64,000 nucleotides of DNA, taken from positions 186,001 to 250,000 of the forward strand of contig NZ_CP168493.1 in NCBI RefSeq assembly GCF_042945595.1, in the 5' to 3' direction. This document shows positions 51,102 through 60,265 of the stretch, one piece after another (position 1 is the stretch's first letter; the number at the start of each line of letters is the position of its first letter). The notes beneath the pieces are model-generated. The model was not told where the DNA came from. It made no database searches and saw nothing but the letters and a program-made list of their open reading frames with translations. The DNA is from Psychrobacillus sp042945595 (lineage in GTDB: Bacteria > Bacillota > Bacilli > Bacillales_A > Planococcaceae). The position numbers were made by a program, and so were the translations under genes.

Positions 51102-52184
51102 ATGAAGAAGATATATTTATTGTTACTTTCCGTCATGGTAGCCATTATAATTTCTGCATGTAGTCAGGAAGATGGAGAAGCAACATTACAACTAAGTGAT
51201 AAACAATTAACGGTACTTGCATGGAATACAGATCACTCGCATTATAAAGAAGTAAGTGGGAAGTTGTTAGTTGGAGAGACACCTGTAGTGGGTGCAGTTG
51301 TTCAAGTATCCAACAAACGAACAATTGATACAGATAAAAACGGAGAATTCACATTCAATGTAGACAGTAGTAAGTTAGAGTTAAAAAATATTCAAGTCGT
51401 ATCTGTTGATAAAGCAACGATAGACGGTAAATCAATTGCAGAAAAAACTGCGAAAAATTTATTAGCTTTAAAAGAAGAATTAAGTGTAAATTTCCCAATA
51501 GTAATTGATAAAGTAGTTGCTTCTGAAGAAAATCCGGAAAATGTAGAAGTGCATGCACATGCGGAGATGACGAAAGGTCAACAATACCCATCATTTGGAC
51601 CAGCAAAATATCGTGTTAGTGGTACGATCAAAGATGCTAATGGTAATCCTGTAGAAGGGGCAACTATTAACTTAAGAAGAGATGGAGTAGAAGGTTTTTC
51701 TATGTCCAATCCAAGTGATGCAAATGGAGTGTACAACTTAGATTACGTTCCAGAAGATGATGAAAATCATTATTTTTATGTGCATTACAATGACGTAAAC
51801 TATACATTGCCTGAATATAAAGTATTTATGTTTCCAGAAGATTTAAGTGTAAATGTAGATGTTACCCTACCGGCAGAAGGAACAATCATTAATGATGCTC
51901 CTCCTACTTTGGTGACAACAACTGCTCCTGGTGCTGTATATAAAGGAACTTTAATCGGTGTCAATGTACAAGAAGGAGTAAAGTATTCTGTTTCTATTCC
52001 TAAAAAAGACGGAACCTTTGTTATTACTTTACCAAAAACTGAATGGGAAAAATCACCAACATTCTTCCAAACAGAATTTAATAAGTTTATGTTAGAAAAA
52101 GTAGTTACGGGTGATACACTTTCATCTGATTTGATCAAGATTAATGCAGATGAACCAAACAATATAGTACCAAAAGTTAAATAA
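51102..52184 (+). CDS. Lipoprotein with carboxypeptidase-regulatory-like domains
   Basis: 360 residues, lipobox SAC (Cys 20). Two beta-sandwich modules have the pattern KLLVGETPVVGAVVQVSNKR...TDKNGEFTFNV (about 45-85) and YRVSGTIKDANGNPVEGATINLRRDG (about 167-192). They match carboxypeptidase-regulatory-like (CarboxypepD_reg) domains. A third beta region ends near 360. No catalytic residues. GAGGAG lies 7 nt before the ATG. It follows the quinoprotein on the same strand, after a terminator, and may be its surface partner. Confidence 0.72.
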   Translation: MKKIYLLLLSVMVAIIISACSQEDGEATLQLSDKQLTVLAWNTDHSHYKEVSGKLLVGETPVVGAVVQVSNKRTIDTDKNGEFTFNVDSSKLELKNIQVVSVDKATIDGKSIAEKTAKNLLALKEELSVNFPIVIDKVVASEENPENVEVHAHAEMTKGQQYPSFGPAKYRVSGTIKDANGNPVEGATINLRRDGVEGFSMSNPSDANGVYNLDYVPEDDENHYFYVHYNDVNYTLPEYKVFMFPEDLSVNVDVTLPAEGTIINDAPPTLVTTTAPGAVYKGTLIGVNVQEGVKYSVSIPKKDGTFVITLPKTEWEKSPTFFQTEFNKFMLEKVVTGDTLSSDLIKINADEPNNIVPKVK

Positions 52185-52195
52185 TACAAGAAGTG

Positions 52196-52245
52196 AACTA
52201 GGTTAAGAAACCATTTTTTTAAAGGGTTTCTTAGCCTAGTTTTTG
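52196..52245 (+). terminator. Terminator after carboxypeptidase-regulatory-like lipoprotein
   Basis: AACTAGGtTAAGAAACC / GGGTTTCTTAgCCTAGTT stem followed by TTTT. Confidence 0.9.
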
Positions 52246-52261
52246 TTATGGCATCAAAAAC

Positions 52262-52316
52262 TATAGACCACCATGGTCAATTAAGGTTATTCTATAATCG
52301 ACCGAGGTGGTCTATA
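52262..52316. promoter_or_regulatory. Two inverted operator copies around a TATAAT promoter
   Basis: TATAGACCACC at 52262 followed by ATGGTCAATT. The inverted copy at 52296-52316 has the complementary sequence; 18 of 21 positions match. Each half contains a GACC...GGTC palindrome. TATAAT (52293-52298) overlaps the second copy. This is the expected layout of a TetR-family autoregulated promoter for the regulator and ABC exporter downstream. Confidence 0.7.
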
Positions 52317-52362
52317 TTTGTTCTTACTGGAATAAACTAAAAAAAGTTAGGGGGAAACGAGT

Positions 52363-52980
52363 ATTACAAAGCGATTTGAAAACCTGAATATTAATAAACA
52401 AAAAAGAATTATAGACGCAGCTTTAAATGAGTTTAAGGAAAAAGGCTTTGAGCAAGCTTCAACCAACCAAATAGTGAAGAAAGCTAGAATTGGGAAAGGA
52501 ATGCTCTTTTATTATTTTAAGACTAAACAGGACCTCTATTTGTATTTAATCGAATATTGTCTTGAAATGGTGGAAAATGAGTATTTTGAAGCGATAAATG
52601 CCAAAGAACCTGATTTGTTGGAACGAATGAAGCAAATTGTAGTGGTCAAAATGGATTTTCTCTCAAGATATCCAGAAGCCATCAACTTTATAGCCACTAT
52701 TATTTTGAATGATCAAATTGATGCGGACTTAAAATCTCGGATAGCGGCGTTGTATGAAACTGGATACGCTAAGATTTATGGAAATATAGATTATACATTT
52801 TTTAAAGAGGGGATGGACGTTCAAAAAGCATTTAACTTAATTCGATGGTCGATTGAAGGGTATGAAAATGAACTAAAGCGGCGATTGAAGGGGCAAGATT
52901 TAAGTGCAATGAACTATGATTCCTATGTCAAAGAGTTTTTGGATTATATAAATATAATGCGAACCTTGTTTTATAAATAA
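52363..52980 (+). CDS. TetR/AcrR family regulator (apparent ATT start)
   Basis: About 205 residues. The N-terminal HTH reads KQKRIIDAALNEFKEKGFEQ, TNQIVKKARIGKGMLFYYF, a standard TetR DNA-binding domain. The codon for the first residue is ATT (52363), preceded by GGGGGA with 8-nt spacing. The in-frame stop TAG at 52348-52350 leaves no ATG, GTG or TTG before M at 52474, which would cut away the HTH. So this is either an AUU start or a mutated gene. The C-terminal half is the ligand domain. It likely represses the two downstream exporter genes. Confidence 0.8.
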   Translation: MTKRFENLNINKQKRIIDAALNEFKEKGFEQASTNQIVKKARIGKGMLFYYFKTKQDLYLYLIEYCLEMVENEYFEAINAKEPDLLERMKQIVVVKMDFLSRYPEAINFIATIILNDQIDADLKSRIAALYETGYAKIYGNIDYTFFKEGMDVQKAFNLIRWSIEGYENELKRRLKGQDLSAMNYDSYVKEFLDYINIMRTLFYK

Positions 52981-52995
52981 AGGGAGGGTCAAAAC

Positions 52996-53889
52996 ATGTC
53001 CATCATACAAACGAATAACTTAACAAAAAAGTTCGGGAAATTTACTGCTTTAGATCATGTGAGTTTGGAAGTGAATGAAGGAGAAGTATATGGATTCATC
53101 GGTCCAAATGGAGCTGGTAAATCTACAACGATTCGTCTGTTGCTCGGTATGATTAAACCGACAGAGGGAGAAGCGACTATCTTTGGACTGGATGCTTGGA
53201 ACGATGCTGTGAATATTCATAAACGCATTGCATATGTACCGGGGGATGTGAACTTATGGCCTAACTTAACGGGCGGAGAAGTAATTGATTTGTTTATGGA
53301 ATTACGGGGAGCGATAAATAAAAATCGGCGAGAAGAAATGATTGGAAAGTTTAAGTTAGACCCTTCCAAAAAATGCAGAACTTATTCTAAAGGAAATCGA
53401 CAAAAGGTTGCATTAATAGCAGCATTTGCATCGGATGCGGACTTATATATTTTAGATGAGCCAACATCAGGTCTAGATCCACTGATGGAAAGAATATTCC
53501 AAGAATGTATAATGGATGCTAAAAAAGAAGGGAAAAGCATTTTATTATCCAGTCATATATTGTCGGAAGTAGAAAAATTATGTGATCGAGTAGGGATCGT
53601 CCGACAAGGTAAAATGATTGAAACAGGTACATTAAGCGAATTAAGACATTTAACGCGAACCAACTTACTCGTTGAAGCGAAGCAACCAATTATCGGATTA
53701 AATGAATTAAAGGGTGTTTATTCAATAGAGCAAAACAATCAAGCACTTTCATTTCAAGTAGATTCAGAACAATTGGATACGGTGATCAGACATGTTAGTC
53801 AGTTTGGAGTTGTAAGATTAGAAAGTGCACCACCAAATTTAGAAGACATATTTATGCGCCATTATGAGGAAGTAGGAGGTGCAGTCTGA
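52996..53889 (+). CDS. ABC transporter ATP-binding protein
   Basis: 297 residues. Walker A GPNGAGKST near 37, signature region TYSKGNRQKVALIAAFA, Walker B DLYILDEPTSGLDPLM and H-loop LLSSHILSEVEKL. A C-terminal extension of about 80 residues is typical of drug and bacitracin/polyketide exporter ATPases (DrrA/CcmA type). The next gene starts with a 1-nt overlap (TGATG). Confidence 0.92.
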   Translation: MSIIQTNNLTKKFGKFTALDHVSLEVNEGEVYGFIGPNGAGKSTTIRLLLGMIKPTEGEATIFGLDAWNDAVNIHKRIAYVPGDVNLWPNLTGGEVIDLFMELRGAINKNRREEMIGKFKLDPSKKCRTYSKGNRQKVALIAAFASDADLYILDEPTSGLDPLMERIFQECIMDAKKEGKSILLSSHILSEVEKLCDRVGIVRQGKMIETGTLSELRHLTRTNLLVEAKQPIIGLNELKGVYSIEQNNQALSFQVDSEQLDTVIRHVSQFGVVRLESAPPNLEDIFMRHYEEVGGAV

Positions 53890-55493
53890 TGTCAAAACAG
53901 CCGTTTAAGCATACAGGGATGCTTGCACGCTTTATATTACGACAAAATCGTTTGAGGATTCCTATTTGGATTATTGCTTTACTTTTATTAACACTTAGCA
54001 CGGCCACTGCATTTAAGGATTTATACCAAACTCCAGAGGATAGACAGGCAATCGCGCAAACAATGTTAAACCCTGTAATGACATCAATGGTTGGATATAG
54101 TAATGGGCTAGATAACTATACGAACGGAGCGATGATGGCTCATCAGATGTTGCTTTTCACTGCTATAGCAGTTGCTATCATGAGTATTTTACTTGTAGCA
54201 AGACACACGCGCGCAGAGGAAGAGGATGGGCAGATGGAATTGATACGCTCCCTACCTGTTGGTCGATTGTCGAATTTGAATGCCACTGTCTTAGTGGTTA
54301 GTGGAACGAATATTTTGTTAGCTATCCTAATGGGTTTTGGATTGTACGCATTAGGGATCGAAAGTATGGATATAGAGGGCTCCTTGTTATACGGAGCAGC
54401 TTTAGGGGCAACGGGAATTATTTTTACAGGGATAACAGCTATATTTGCCCAGCTATCGGAGAATTCTCGCGGGACAATAGGGTTAAGTTTTACCGTACTG
54501 ATTTTGGCGTACTTAATGCGAGCAATTGGAGATGTTAGCAATGAAACACTTTCCTGGTTTTCACCACTCGGTATCCCATTAAAAGCGGAAGTATATGTGC
54601 ACAATTATTGGTCCCCAATTTTATTGCTAATAGGTTTAGCGTTAGTTTTACTAGCATTTGCACTCTATTTAAATTCCATCCGAGACTTAGAAGCTGGATT
54701 TCTACCATCTAGACCTGGAAAAATGCATGCATCACCCTTTTTGAGAAGTCCAATAGGCCTCGCGCTAAGGATTCAACGTACAGGATTGATTGCTTGGGCA
54801 ATGGGAATATTCATATTGGGAGCTTCCTATGGTTCCGTTTTAGGCGATTTGGAATCATTTTTCAAAGACGTGGAAATGATGCAAGCGTTAATCAGACCGG
54901 TCGAAGGGTTTTCGTTAATAGAACAATTCATCCCCGTATTAATGACGGTGTTGGCGATGCTCTGTACTGTTCCTGCACTCATCATCATTTTTAAATTGAA
55001 AAGTGAAGAAAAGAAGAATCATACGGAGCATTTACTCAGCCGTGGAATATCTCGTGTCCGAATATTAGGTAGTTATTTTGTCATTTCGATCGTTAGTAGC
55101 GTGATGATGCTGTTCTTTGCAGTAATCGGTTTATGGTCTGCAAGTGCAGCAATGATGGATGAGCCTATTTCTTTTACGACACTGTTTAATGCAGGAATGG
55201 TTTACTTACCTGCAATTTGGACGATGATTGGTTTGGCTGTATTATTGGTAGGATATATTCCACAATTTACAGGTTTCGCATGGTTGTATTTAGTTTATTC
55301 ATTTGTAGTTGTTTATTTAGGAGGTTTACTTCAATTTCCGAACTGGATGAGTAATCTTTCACCATATGGTCATATTCCAAGACTTCCAGTGCAGGAAATG
55401 GACTATATGTCGGTGACTGTATTGTTAATCATAGCAATTGTTTTAGCTACTGCAGGATTCATCTCATACAATAGAAGAGATATATTGGGTTGA
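53889..55493 (+). CDS. ABC transporter permease (polyketide/antibiotic exporter type)
   Basis: 534 residues, about twelve helices, with two large homologous halves as in COG3559-type 'exporter of polyketide antibiotics' permeases. RTRAEEEDGQMELIRSLPVGR (near 98-118) and KKNHTEHLLSRGISRVRILGSYF (near 376-398) are the repeated cytoplasmic elements. With the upstream TetR and ATPase it forms a drug-efflux operon. Confidence 0.85.
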   Translation: MSKQPFKHTGMLARFILRQNRLRIPIWIIALLLLTLSTATAFKDLYQTPEDRQAIAQTMLNPVMTSMVGYSNGLDNYTNGAMMAHQMLLFTAIAVAIMSILLVARHTRAEEEDGQMELIRSLPVGRLSNLNATVLVVSGTNILLAILMGFGLYALGIESMDIEGSLLYGAALGATGIIFTGITAIFAQLSENSRGTIGLSFTVLILAYLMRAIGDVSNETLSWFSPLGIPLKAEVYVHNYWSPILLLIGLALVLLAFALYLNSIRDLEAGFLPSRPGKMHASPFLRSPIGLALRIQRTGLIAWAMGIFILGASYGSVLGDLESFFKDVEMMQALIRPVEGFSLIEQFIPVLMTVLAMLCTVPALIIIFKLKSEEKKNHTEHLLSRGISRVRILGSYFVISIVSSVMMLFFAVIGLWSASAAMMDEPISFTTLFNAGMVYLPAIWTMIGLAVLLVGYIPQFTGFAWLYLVYSFVVVYLGGLLQFPNWMSNLSPYGHIPRLPVQEMDYMSVTVLLIIAIVLATAGFISYNRRDILG

Positions 55494-55672
55494 TAGAATT
55501 ATGATACTATTATTTCCATAATTTAATAGACTAGAATGCAAGGTGTTATCAGTGATGATCCTTTTTGGAATATGCTCAGATAATGCCTTTTTTAGTTCCT
55601 AAAAGAAGAACCAATGAAGGTAATATGGAAAGTTATGTCGAAACAAAGGATATACCTTAAAAGAACAGGGGG

Positions 55673-56386
55673 ATGATCTTTTTGTGGAATGGCAATATTG
55701 TCGAAATAATCACCATTAGTTTAGCTTGGTTAGTCATTGGAATTATTGCCTTTCGTTTGTATAAAAAGCATTCAGAAAAGCCTGAATTGTGGAAAGTAAT
55801 TATCGTCATCTTAGTAGGTCTCTTTTCTTTTTCATTTAATTGGAATGTGTCGGATAAAATGATAAACGTTGCAGTATTGCCACTTGGTGTATGGATTTTA
55901 TATGGTTTTTTAAATAGAAAAAAAGAGAGATGGAAAAAGTATCGACATTTTGCTTGGTTGGGCTTTTTGGCTAACTTTATTTTATTGTCATCTACTTTAG
56001 TCGCTATACCAGTAAATCTTTTCATATTCCCTGAAAATAAACCAGAAACCTATATTTCAGATGTAGAAAATGCCTCCATTATTAATATTCATCCATCTGC
56101 AAAGGAACACCAACAAGTTAAAGAAAACTTACTAAAGCTTATTCATCGTTTAAAGCAAAAAGAGTTCTTTAGTGATGATTGGTATAACGAGACGTATATG
56201 GATACCGAGTCGAATAAAAGAAAAGAACGATTTCCATATATGCTTATCCATACGTTACCTAAATGGGGGAGTGGTCAAAGCGCTATCATCTATATAGAAG
56301 GTGATGGAAAAGGGCTTTTGATCGAAACGCCAAAAAAGCAGTTTTATTTTCACTCTGATCAATCACTATTAGAGGAGGGGAAGTAA
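55673..56386 (+). CDS. Membrane protein of unknown function
   Basis: 237 residues. Four helices (about 6-26, 42-60, 65-85, 105-125), then a C-terminal region of about 110 residues on one side of the membrane (DVENASIINIHPSAKEHQQV onward). No family recognised. ATG 55673 abuts AGGGGG; TTG 55682 has better spacing (9 nt). The next gene starts directly after its stop, so the two are a pair. Confidence 0.65.
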   Translation: MIFLWNGNIVEIITISLAWLVIGIIAFRLYKKHSEKPELWKVIIVILVGLFSFSFNWNVSDKMINVAVLPLGVWILYGFLNRKKERWKKYRHFAWLGFLANFILLSSTLVAIPVNLFIFPENKPETYISDVENASIINIHPSAKEHQQVKENLLKLIHRLKQKEFFSDDWYNETYMDTESNKRKERFPYMLIHTLPKWGSGQSAIIYIEGDGKGLLIETPKKQFYFHSDQSLLEEGK

Positions 56387-57124
56387 ATGACGAAGACAAA
56401 GTTTCTCACTTTAATAGGGATTGTCTTGATTTTATTGACTGCATTCACCGTTTATTGGTTTTATTTTTCGAAGCCAGAGCCTTTTTTAACAAATGAACAG
56501 TTGGTGAAGGAGATGAATCGTTTCAGTCCAGGAACTGATGCGAGTGTCATTCAAGATTCTGTCTACTTTGACGAACAGCATGTATATGTCCCTTTTGTAT
56601 CGGTAGATAACAAATACGGTTTTAGTTTTTGGGAATGGCAACATCATAAATGGCAAACTGTATTAATTTCTACAAATAGTGACATGCGAATATGGAAGAT
56701 AAAAAGCAAAGACCCTTCCACTTATCATTTAGTATGGAATTTTCCTTCTCTAGATCAAGTGAGCTACATAAAGCTGTACCTAATTAAGAAGCGAGGATAC
56801 CATATCACAGGGAATAGTCATTATTATGAACCTGGGGTACAAATGGAGAAAAAAATTCCTTTTTCAGAAAATCCTTATGGCAGTATGCAAATTCCAACTG
56901 ACTGGATTTCTGTCATTCTATCATTAAATAGTTTTTCTGCTAATCAATCTGATTTATTTTCTAATTTTTTTAATTATCGGCGAGATATATATTTTGGGTG
57001 GAATGCCTATGATAAATTGGATAACATAACCTCTCTAGGAGGTTCTTCAGGTTCCAGCTGGTATGGAGACTTGGACGTTGATAATGTTATGTTTATAGAT
57101 GAATCGGAACTTGAATACCCGTAG
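56387..57124 (+). CDS. Membrane-anchored hypothetical protein
   Basis: 245 residues. One N-terminal helix (about 6-27), then an extracytoplasmic domain rich in aromatic residues (FSFWEWQHHKWQ, YYEPGVQMEKKIPFSENPYG) with no known motif. Starts immediately after the upstream membrane protein gene, with GAGGGGAAG inside that gene. Ends in a GSSGSSWYGDLDVDNVMF segment. Function unknown. Confidence 0.65.
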   Translation: MTKTKFLTLIGIVLILLTAFTVYWFYFSKPEPFLTNEQLVKEMNRFSPGTDASVIQDSVYFDEQHVYVPFVSVDNKYGFSFWEWQHHKWQTVLISTNSDMRIWKIKSKDPSTYHLVWNFPSLDQVSYIKLYLIKKRGYHITGNSHYYEPGVQMEKKIPFSENPYGSMQIPTDWISVILSLNSFSANQSDLFSNFFNYRRDIYFGWNAYDKLDNITSLGGSSGSSWYGDLDVDNVMFIDESELEYP

Positions 57125-57141
57125 TGGAAGCTTTCATATAT

Positions 57142-57171
57142 AAAAAATATCCTTTCGAGGGATATTTTTTT
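57142..57171 (+). terminator. Terminator after membrane-protein pair
   Basis: AAAAAATATCC, loop TTTCGA, GGGATATTTTTTT. Confidence 0.85.
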
Positions 57172-57251
57172 GACATCCTCTACGTTCAATCTCTCAATCG
57201 AAATACTTTTATTAGGCATTATAGAGAAAAACTAAATAAGGGGAAATGCAG

Positions 57252-57929
57252 ATGAAAGCAATACAGATTTCTGAACATATTTGGAGCTTAAAAACGTGGA
57301 TGATCATTCCTATTCATGTATGGGTTGTAGTGGAAGAAGACGGGATCACTTTAGTAGATGCAGGAATGCCAATGATGGCAAAAGGAATCATGAAATTCTT
57401 GAAACAGCTAAACGCTGGACCACTGAAGCAAATTCTTCTCACGCATGGTCATACCGATCATGTTGGAGCAGTAAAGGTAATATTGACTGAAAATGAAGTA
57501 CCAGTATACGCACACCAAATAGAAATTCCGTATTTGGAAGGGGAGCTTCTCTATCCAAAACGAAAGAAACTAGAAAATAACTTACCTAAAAAACTAACTC
57601 AACCGCTTTTAGAAGAAGAGGCTGGTATCTTGAAATCAGTAGGCGGACTAAAGCCATTTTTTACACCTGGCCATTCCCCAGGTCATGTTGTGTACTACCA
57701 TGAAAAAGATCAAGTGCTGTTAGCGGGGGATCTCTTTAAATCGAAAAATGGTAAACTCCAACCTCCAATGTTTACACCTAATATGGCGGAAGCATTGAAA
57801 AGCAGTGCTGTTGTTGGGCAATTGAAACCGAAACGTTTAGAAGTATGCCATGGAAATACAGTGTTTAATCCTGCTGATCAGTTAAAGGATTATGTTCAAA
57901 CTGTGGAGAAGAAATTAGAAGGGAAATGA
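57252..57929 (+). CDS. MBL-fold metallo-hydrolase
   Basis: 225 residues. Metal motif THGHTDHVG (near 62-70), VYAHQIEI, FTPGHSPGHVVYYH (His near 139) and the AGDLF Asp with a late CHGN His. These are the full metallo-beta-lactamase fold ligand set (H-x-H-x-D-H, H, D, H). Closest in style to hydroxyacylglutathione-hydrolase-like or YmaE-type proteins. ATG 57252 has GGGG 8 nt upstream; ATG 57246 is too close. Confidence 0.87.
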   Translation: MKAIQISEHIWSLKTWMIIPIHVWVVVEEDGITLVDAGMPMMAKGIMKFLKQLNAGPLKQILLTHGHTDHVGAVKVILTENEVPVYAHQIEIPYLEGELLYPKRKKLENNLPKKLTQPLLEEEAGILKSVGGLKPFFTPGHSPGHVVYYHEKDQVLLAGDLFKSKNGKLQPPMFTPNMAEALKSSAVVGQLKPKRLEVCHGNTVFNPADQLKDYVQTVEKKLEGK

Positions 57930-58750
57930 TTTTACTTTCTGAACACGCGTCGCTGTGTCAGTAGCAGGTTTGGGGACAATTGAGTCCGATACAGAGCCAC
58001 TGGAAAGATTTATTCCGGTAAGGTTTAGCCAATGTGCAGCCCAAGCACATGGTGAATGGTGAAGACAATATGTACTAAAAGGGCTCTAGCACTTTTTTAA
58101 AAGATTAAGAGAATTTATAAAATTGGATTACGTAAAATTCCGTCTTCATTGTGTTTTTAGTCGCATTGAGTGTAGAATCTGTAGCTTTCATCATGCAATT
58201 AGTTGTTCTATGATAGTTTTTAACTTTTTAGTTCAGCGTTTGAATTTGATAATACGCGCGTAACTATATCAGCCAAAATCTGGAGGACAATTGAGTCTGA
58301 AGCAGGATCGGTGGTACTAGAGAAAAATAGATAGTATCCATTGATAAAGAGGTGCTGAGCGGACGAAATTGCATCTTCGTCCGCTTTTAAAAGTATAGGA
58401 AAGGATTTATTCTCTCATTATCCAAACCTTATGTACCTTGTATCAACATATTCCAAGAGGGCGACGGACAAACATCTGCCACAAGATTACCGAAAAAAGA
58501 GGATCTGGAAGTGACGCAGTCACTTCCAGATCCTTTATAAAATTCTTCGTTAATAGTGTAGCTGATGTTTTGTCCAAAGCGCTCTGGAAATAGTAAAGAC
58601 AAGATGCACTTAAAGAACTCAATCAAGAATCAATCGAATAGGAAAGAACCGTTACATGAAAACCATCTTGTAACAATCTAAAGGTAATATTAATAGTATA
58701 CAACAAAAGATGTGAAGAATAATCAGCTTGTACATTTTAGGAGCGTGCGT
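57930..58750. other. 820-bp region with decayed sequence and two hairpins
   Basis: No supported gene. GGACAATTGAGTCYGA occurs at 57974-57989 and 58285-58300. GAAGACAATATGTACTAAAAG (58058 on) resembles AAGACAAGATGCACTTAAAG (58594 on). A hairpin at 58358-58389 (AGCGGACGAA / TTCGTCCGCT, T4) and a perfect 14-bp one at 58501-58533 (GGATCTGGAAGTGA / complement) look like leftover terminators. 58392-58480 is related to 40905-41000. The region seems to hold remnants of degraded insertions. Confidence 0.55.
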
Positions 58751-60184
58751 ATGCCAGCTATTACGGGGAAACAATATATTGATCGAATTGACCAAATGCA
58801 AACGAATATATGGATAGACGGTAGGCCGGTGACAGGCAAGATCTCGGAGCACTCCGCATTCAAAGGAGTTATGAAAAGTCAGGCAGCCTTGTATGACCTT
58901 CAACATGATGTGGCTTTAAAGGATGTCATGACGTATCCATCACCATCCACTTCAGAACCAGTAGGATTGTCTTTTTTACAACCAAAGACAAAAGAGGACT
59001 TAACTAAAAAGAGAAAGATGGTGCAACATTGGGCTAAATTCAACAATGGCCTAATGGGAAGAAGTCCAGATTATATGAATACAGCATTAATGGCCTTTGC
59101 ATCATCTGCCAGTTTCTTGAATGAAAAACAGAACTGCTTTCCTGAAAACTTACAATCATTCTATGAATATGCACGAGAACACGATTTATCTATGACACAT
59201 ACATTTATTGACCCCCAAGTAAATCGATCACCAATTTATCTAGAAGATTCAGAAGAGCCTATTGCTGCAAGGGTGATTGATAAAAATGAAGAAGGAATCA
59301 TTGTAAAAGGTGCGCGATTGCTAGCAACACAAGGAGGAATTACGGATGAAATACTTGTTATATCATCCGGAGGTGTAGTGGAGGAAGAAAAAGGATTTTC
59401 ATTTTCCATACCTAGTAACACAAAAGGATTAAAGTTTATATGCAGAGAATCTTTTGTTGGAGGAGATTCAACCTTTAACTATCCGCTAAGCTCAAGGTAT
59501 GAGGAAATGGATTCGATAGTAGTATTTGACACCGTATTAGTTCCATGGGACCGCGTATTTTATTATGACAATATAGCTGTATCTAACAATTTTATGAATG
59601 ATAGTTCGTTTCAAGCATTTGCCTTGCATCAAGTTGTTTCAAGACAGATTGTAAAAACTGAATTTGTATTGGGAGTTGTCCAATCAATTATCGAGACGAT
59701 TAATATCAAGCAATTCCAACATGTTCAAGAAAAGGTTTCTGAAATTATCATAGCTTTAGAAACGATGAAGGCATTGGTGATCAAGGCTGAGATAGAAGCG
59801 GAAATAGATAAATGGGGTTTGATGCAACCAGACTGTACAACATTACAAGTTGCCATCAATGTTTTTCCGCGAGTCTATCCAAGGTTTACGGAAATCATAC
59901 AGTTATTAAGTGCAAGTGGATTAATGTCTATCCCAACGGAAGATGCATTCCGATCATCCATTAGAAACGATTTAGATCAATACTTACAGTCTAAAGCTGA
60001 TAATGCCGAGAATCGCGTTAAACTATTCCGCTTGGCATGGGATTTGACAATGAGTTCTTTCGGCACACGACAGACTTTATACGAACGCTTTTTCTTCGGG
60101 GATCCTACTAGACTTTCTAGCGAACTATACCATTCATACAATAAGGCTCCATATGTACAGCGCGTAAAGGATATGTTGGAATGA
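58751..60184 (+). CDS. 4-hydroxyphenylacetate 3-hydroxylase-type FADH2 monooxygenase (HpaB family)
   Basis: 477 residues. MPAITGKQYIDRIDQMQTNIW at the start, GRSPDYMNTALMAFASS (near 110-126) and DTVLVPWDRVFYYDN (near 260) are HpaB/PvcC signatures, with SFGTRQTLYERFFFGDP in the C-terminal helical domain. The family hydroxylates phenolic compounds using free FADH2 and needs a separate flavin reductase, which is not in this window. ATG 58751 is 7 nt after AGGAG; an earlier GTG (58712) lacks a site. Confidence 0.9.
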   Translation: MPAITGKQYIDRIDQMQTNIWIDGRPVTGKISEHSAFKGVMKSQAALYDLQHDVALKDVMTYPSPSTSEPVGLSFLQPKTKEDLTKKRKMVQHWAKFNNGLMGRSPDYMNTALMAFASSASFLNEKQNCFPENLQSFYEYAREHDLSMTHTFIDPQVNRSPIYLEDSEEPIAARVIDKNEEGIIVKGARLLATQGGITDEILVISSGGVVEEEKGFSFSIPSNTKGLKFICRESFVGGDSTFNYPLSSRYEEMDSIVVFDTVLVPWDRVFYYDNIAVSNNFMNDSSFQAFALHQVVSRQIVKTEFVLGVVQSIIETINIKQFQHVQEKVSEIIIALETMKALVIKAEIEAEIDKWGLMQPDCTTLQVAINVFPRVYPRFTEIIQLLSASGLMSIPTEDAFRSSIRNDLDQYLQSKADNAENRVKLFRLAWDLTMSSFGTRQTLYERFFFGDPTRLSSELYHSYNKAPYVQRVKDMLE

Positions 60185-60198
60185 GCATAAATACAAAG

Positions 60199-60234
60199 AG
60201 CCCTTAGGAACTTTAACAACAGTTCCCAAGGGCT
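60199..60234. terminator. Hairpin between hpaB-type and ktrB genes
   Basis: AGCCCTTaGGAACT / AGTTCCcAAGGGCT stem between convergent genes; the T-run is weak in both directions. Confidence 0.55.
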
Positions 60235-60265
60235 AAAAACGTATTATAGGATGAAATGTAATGAA

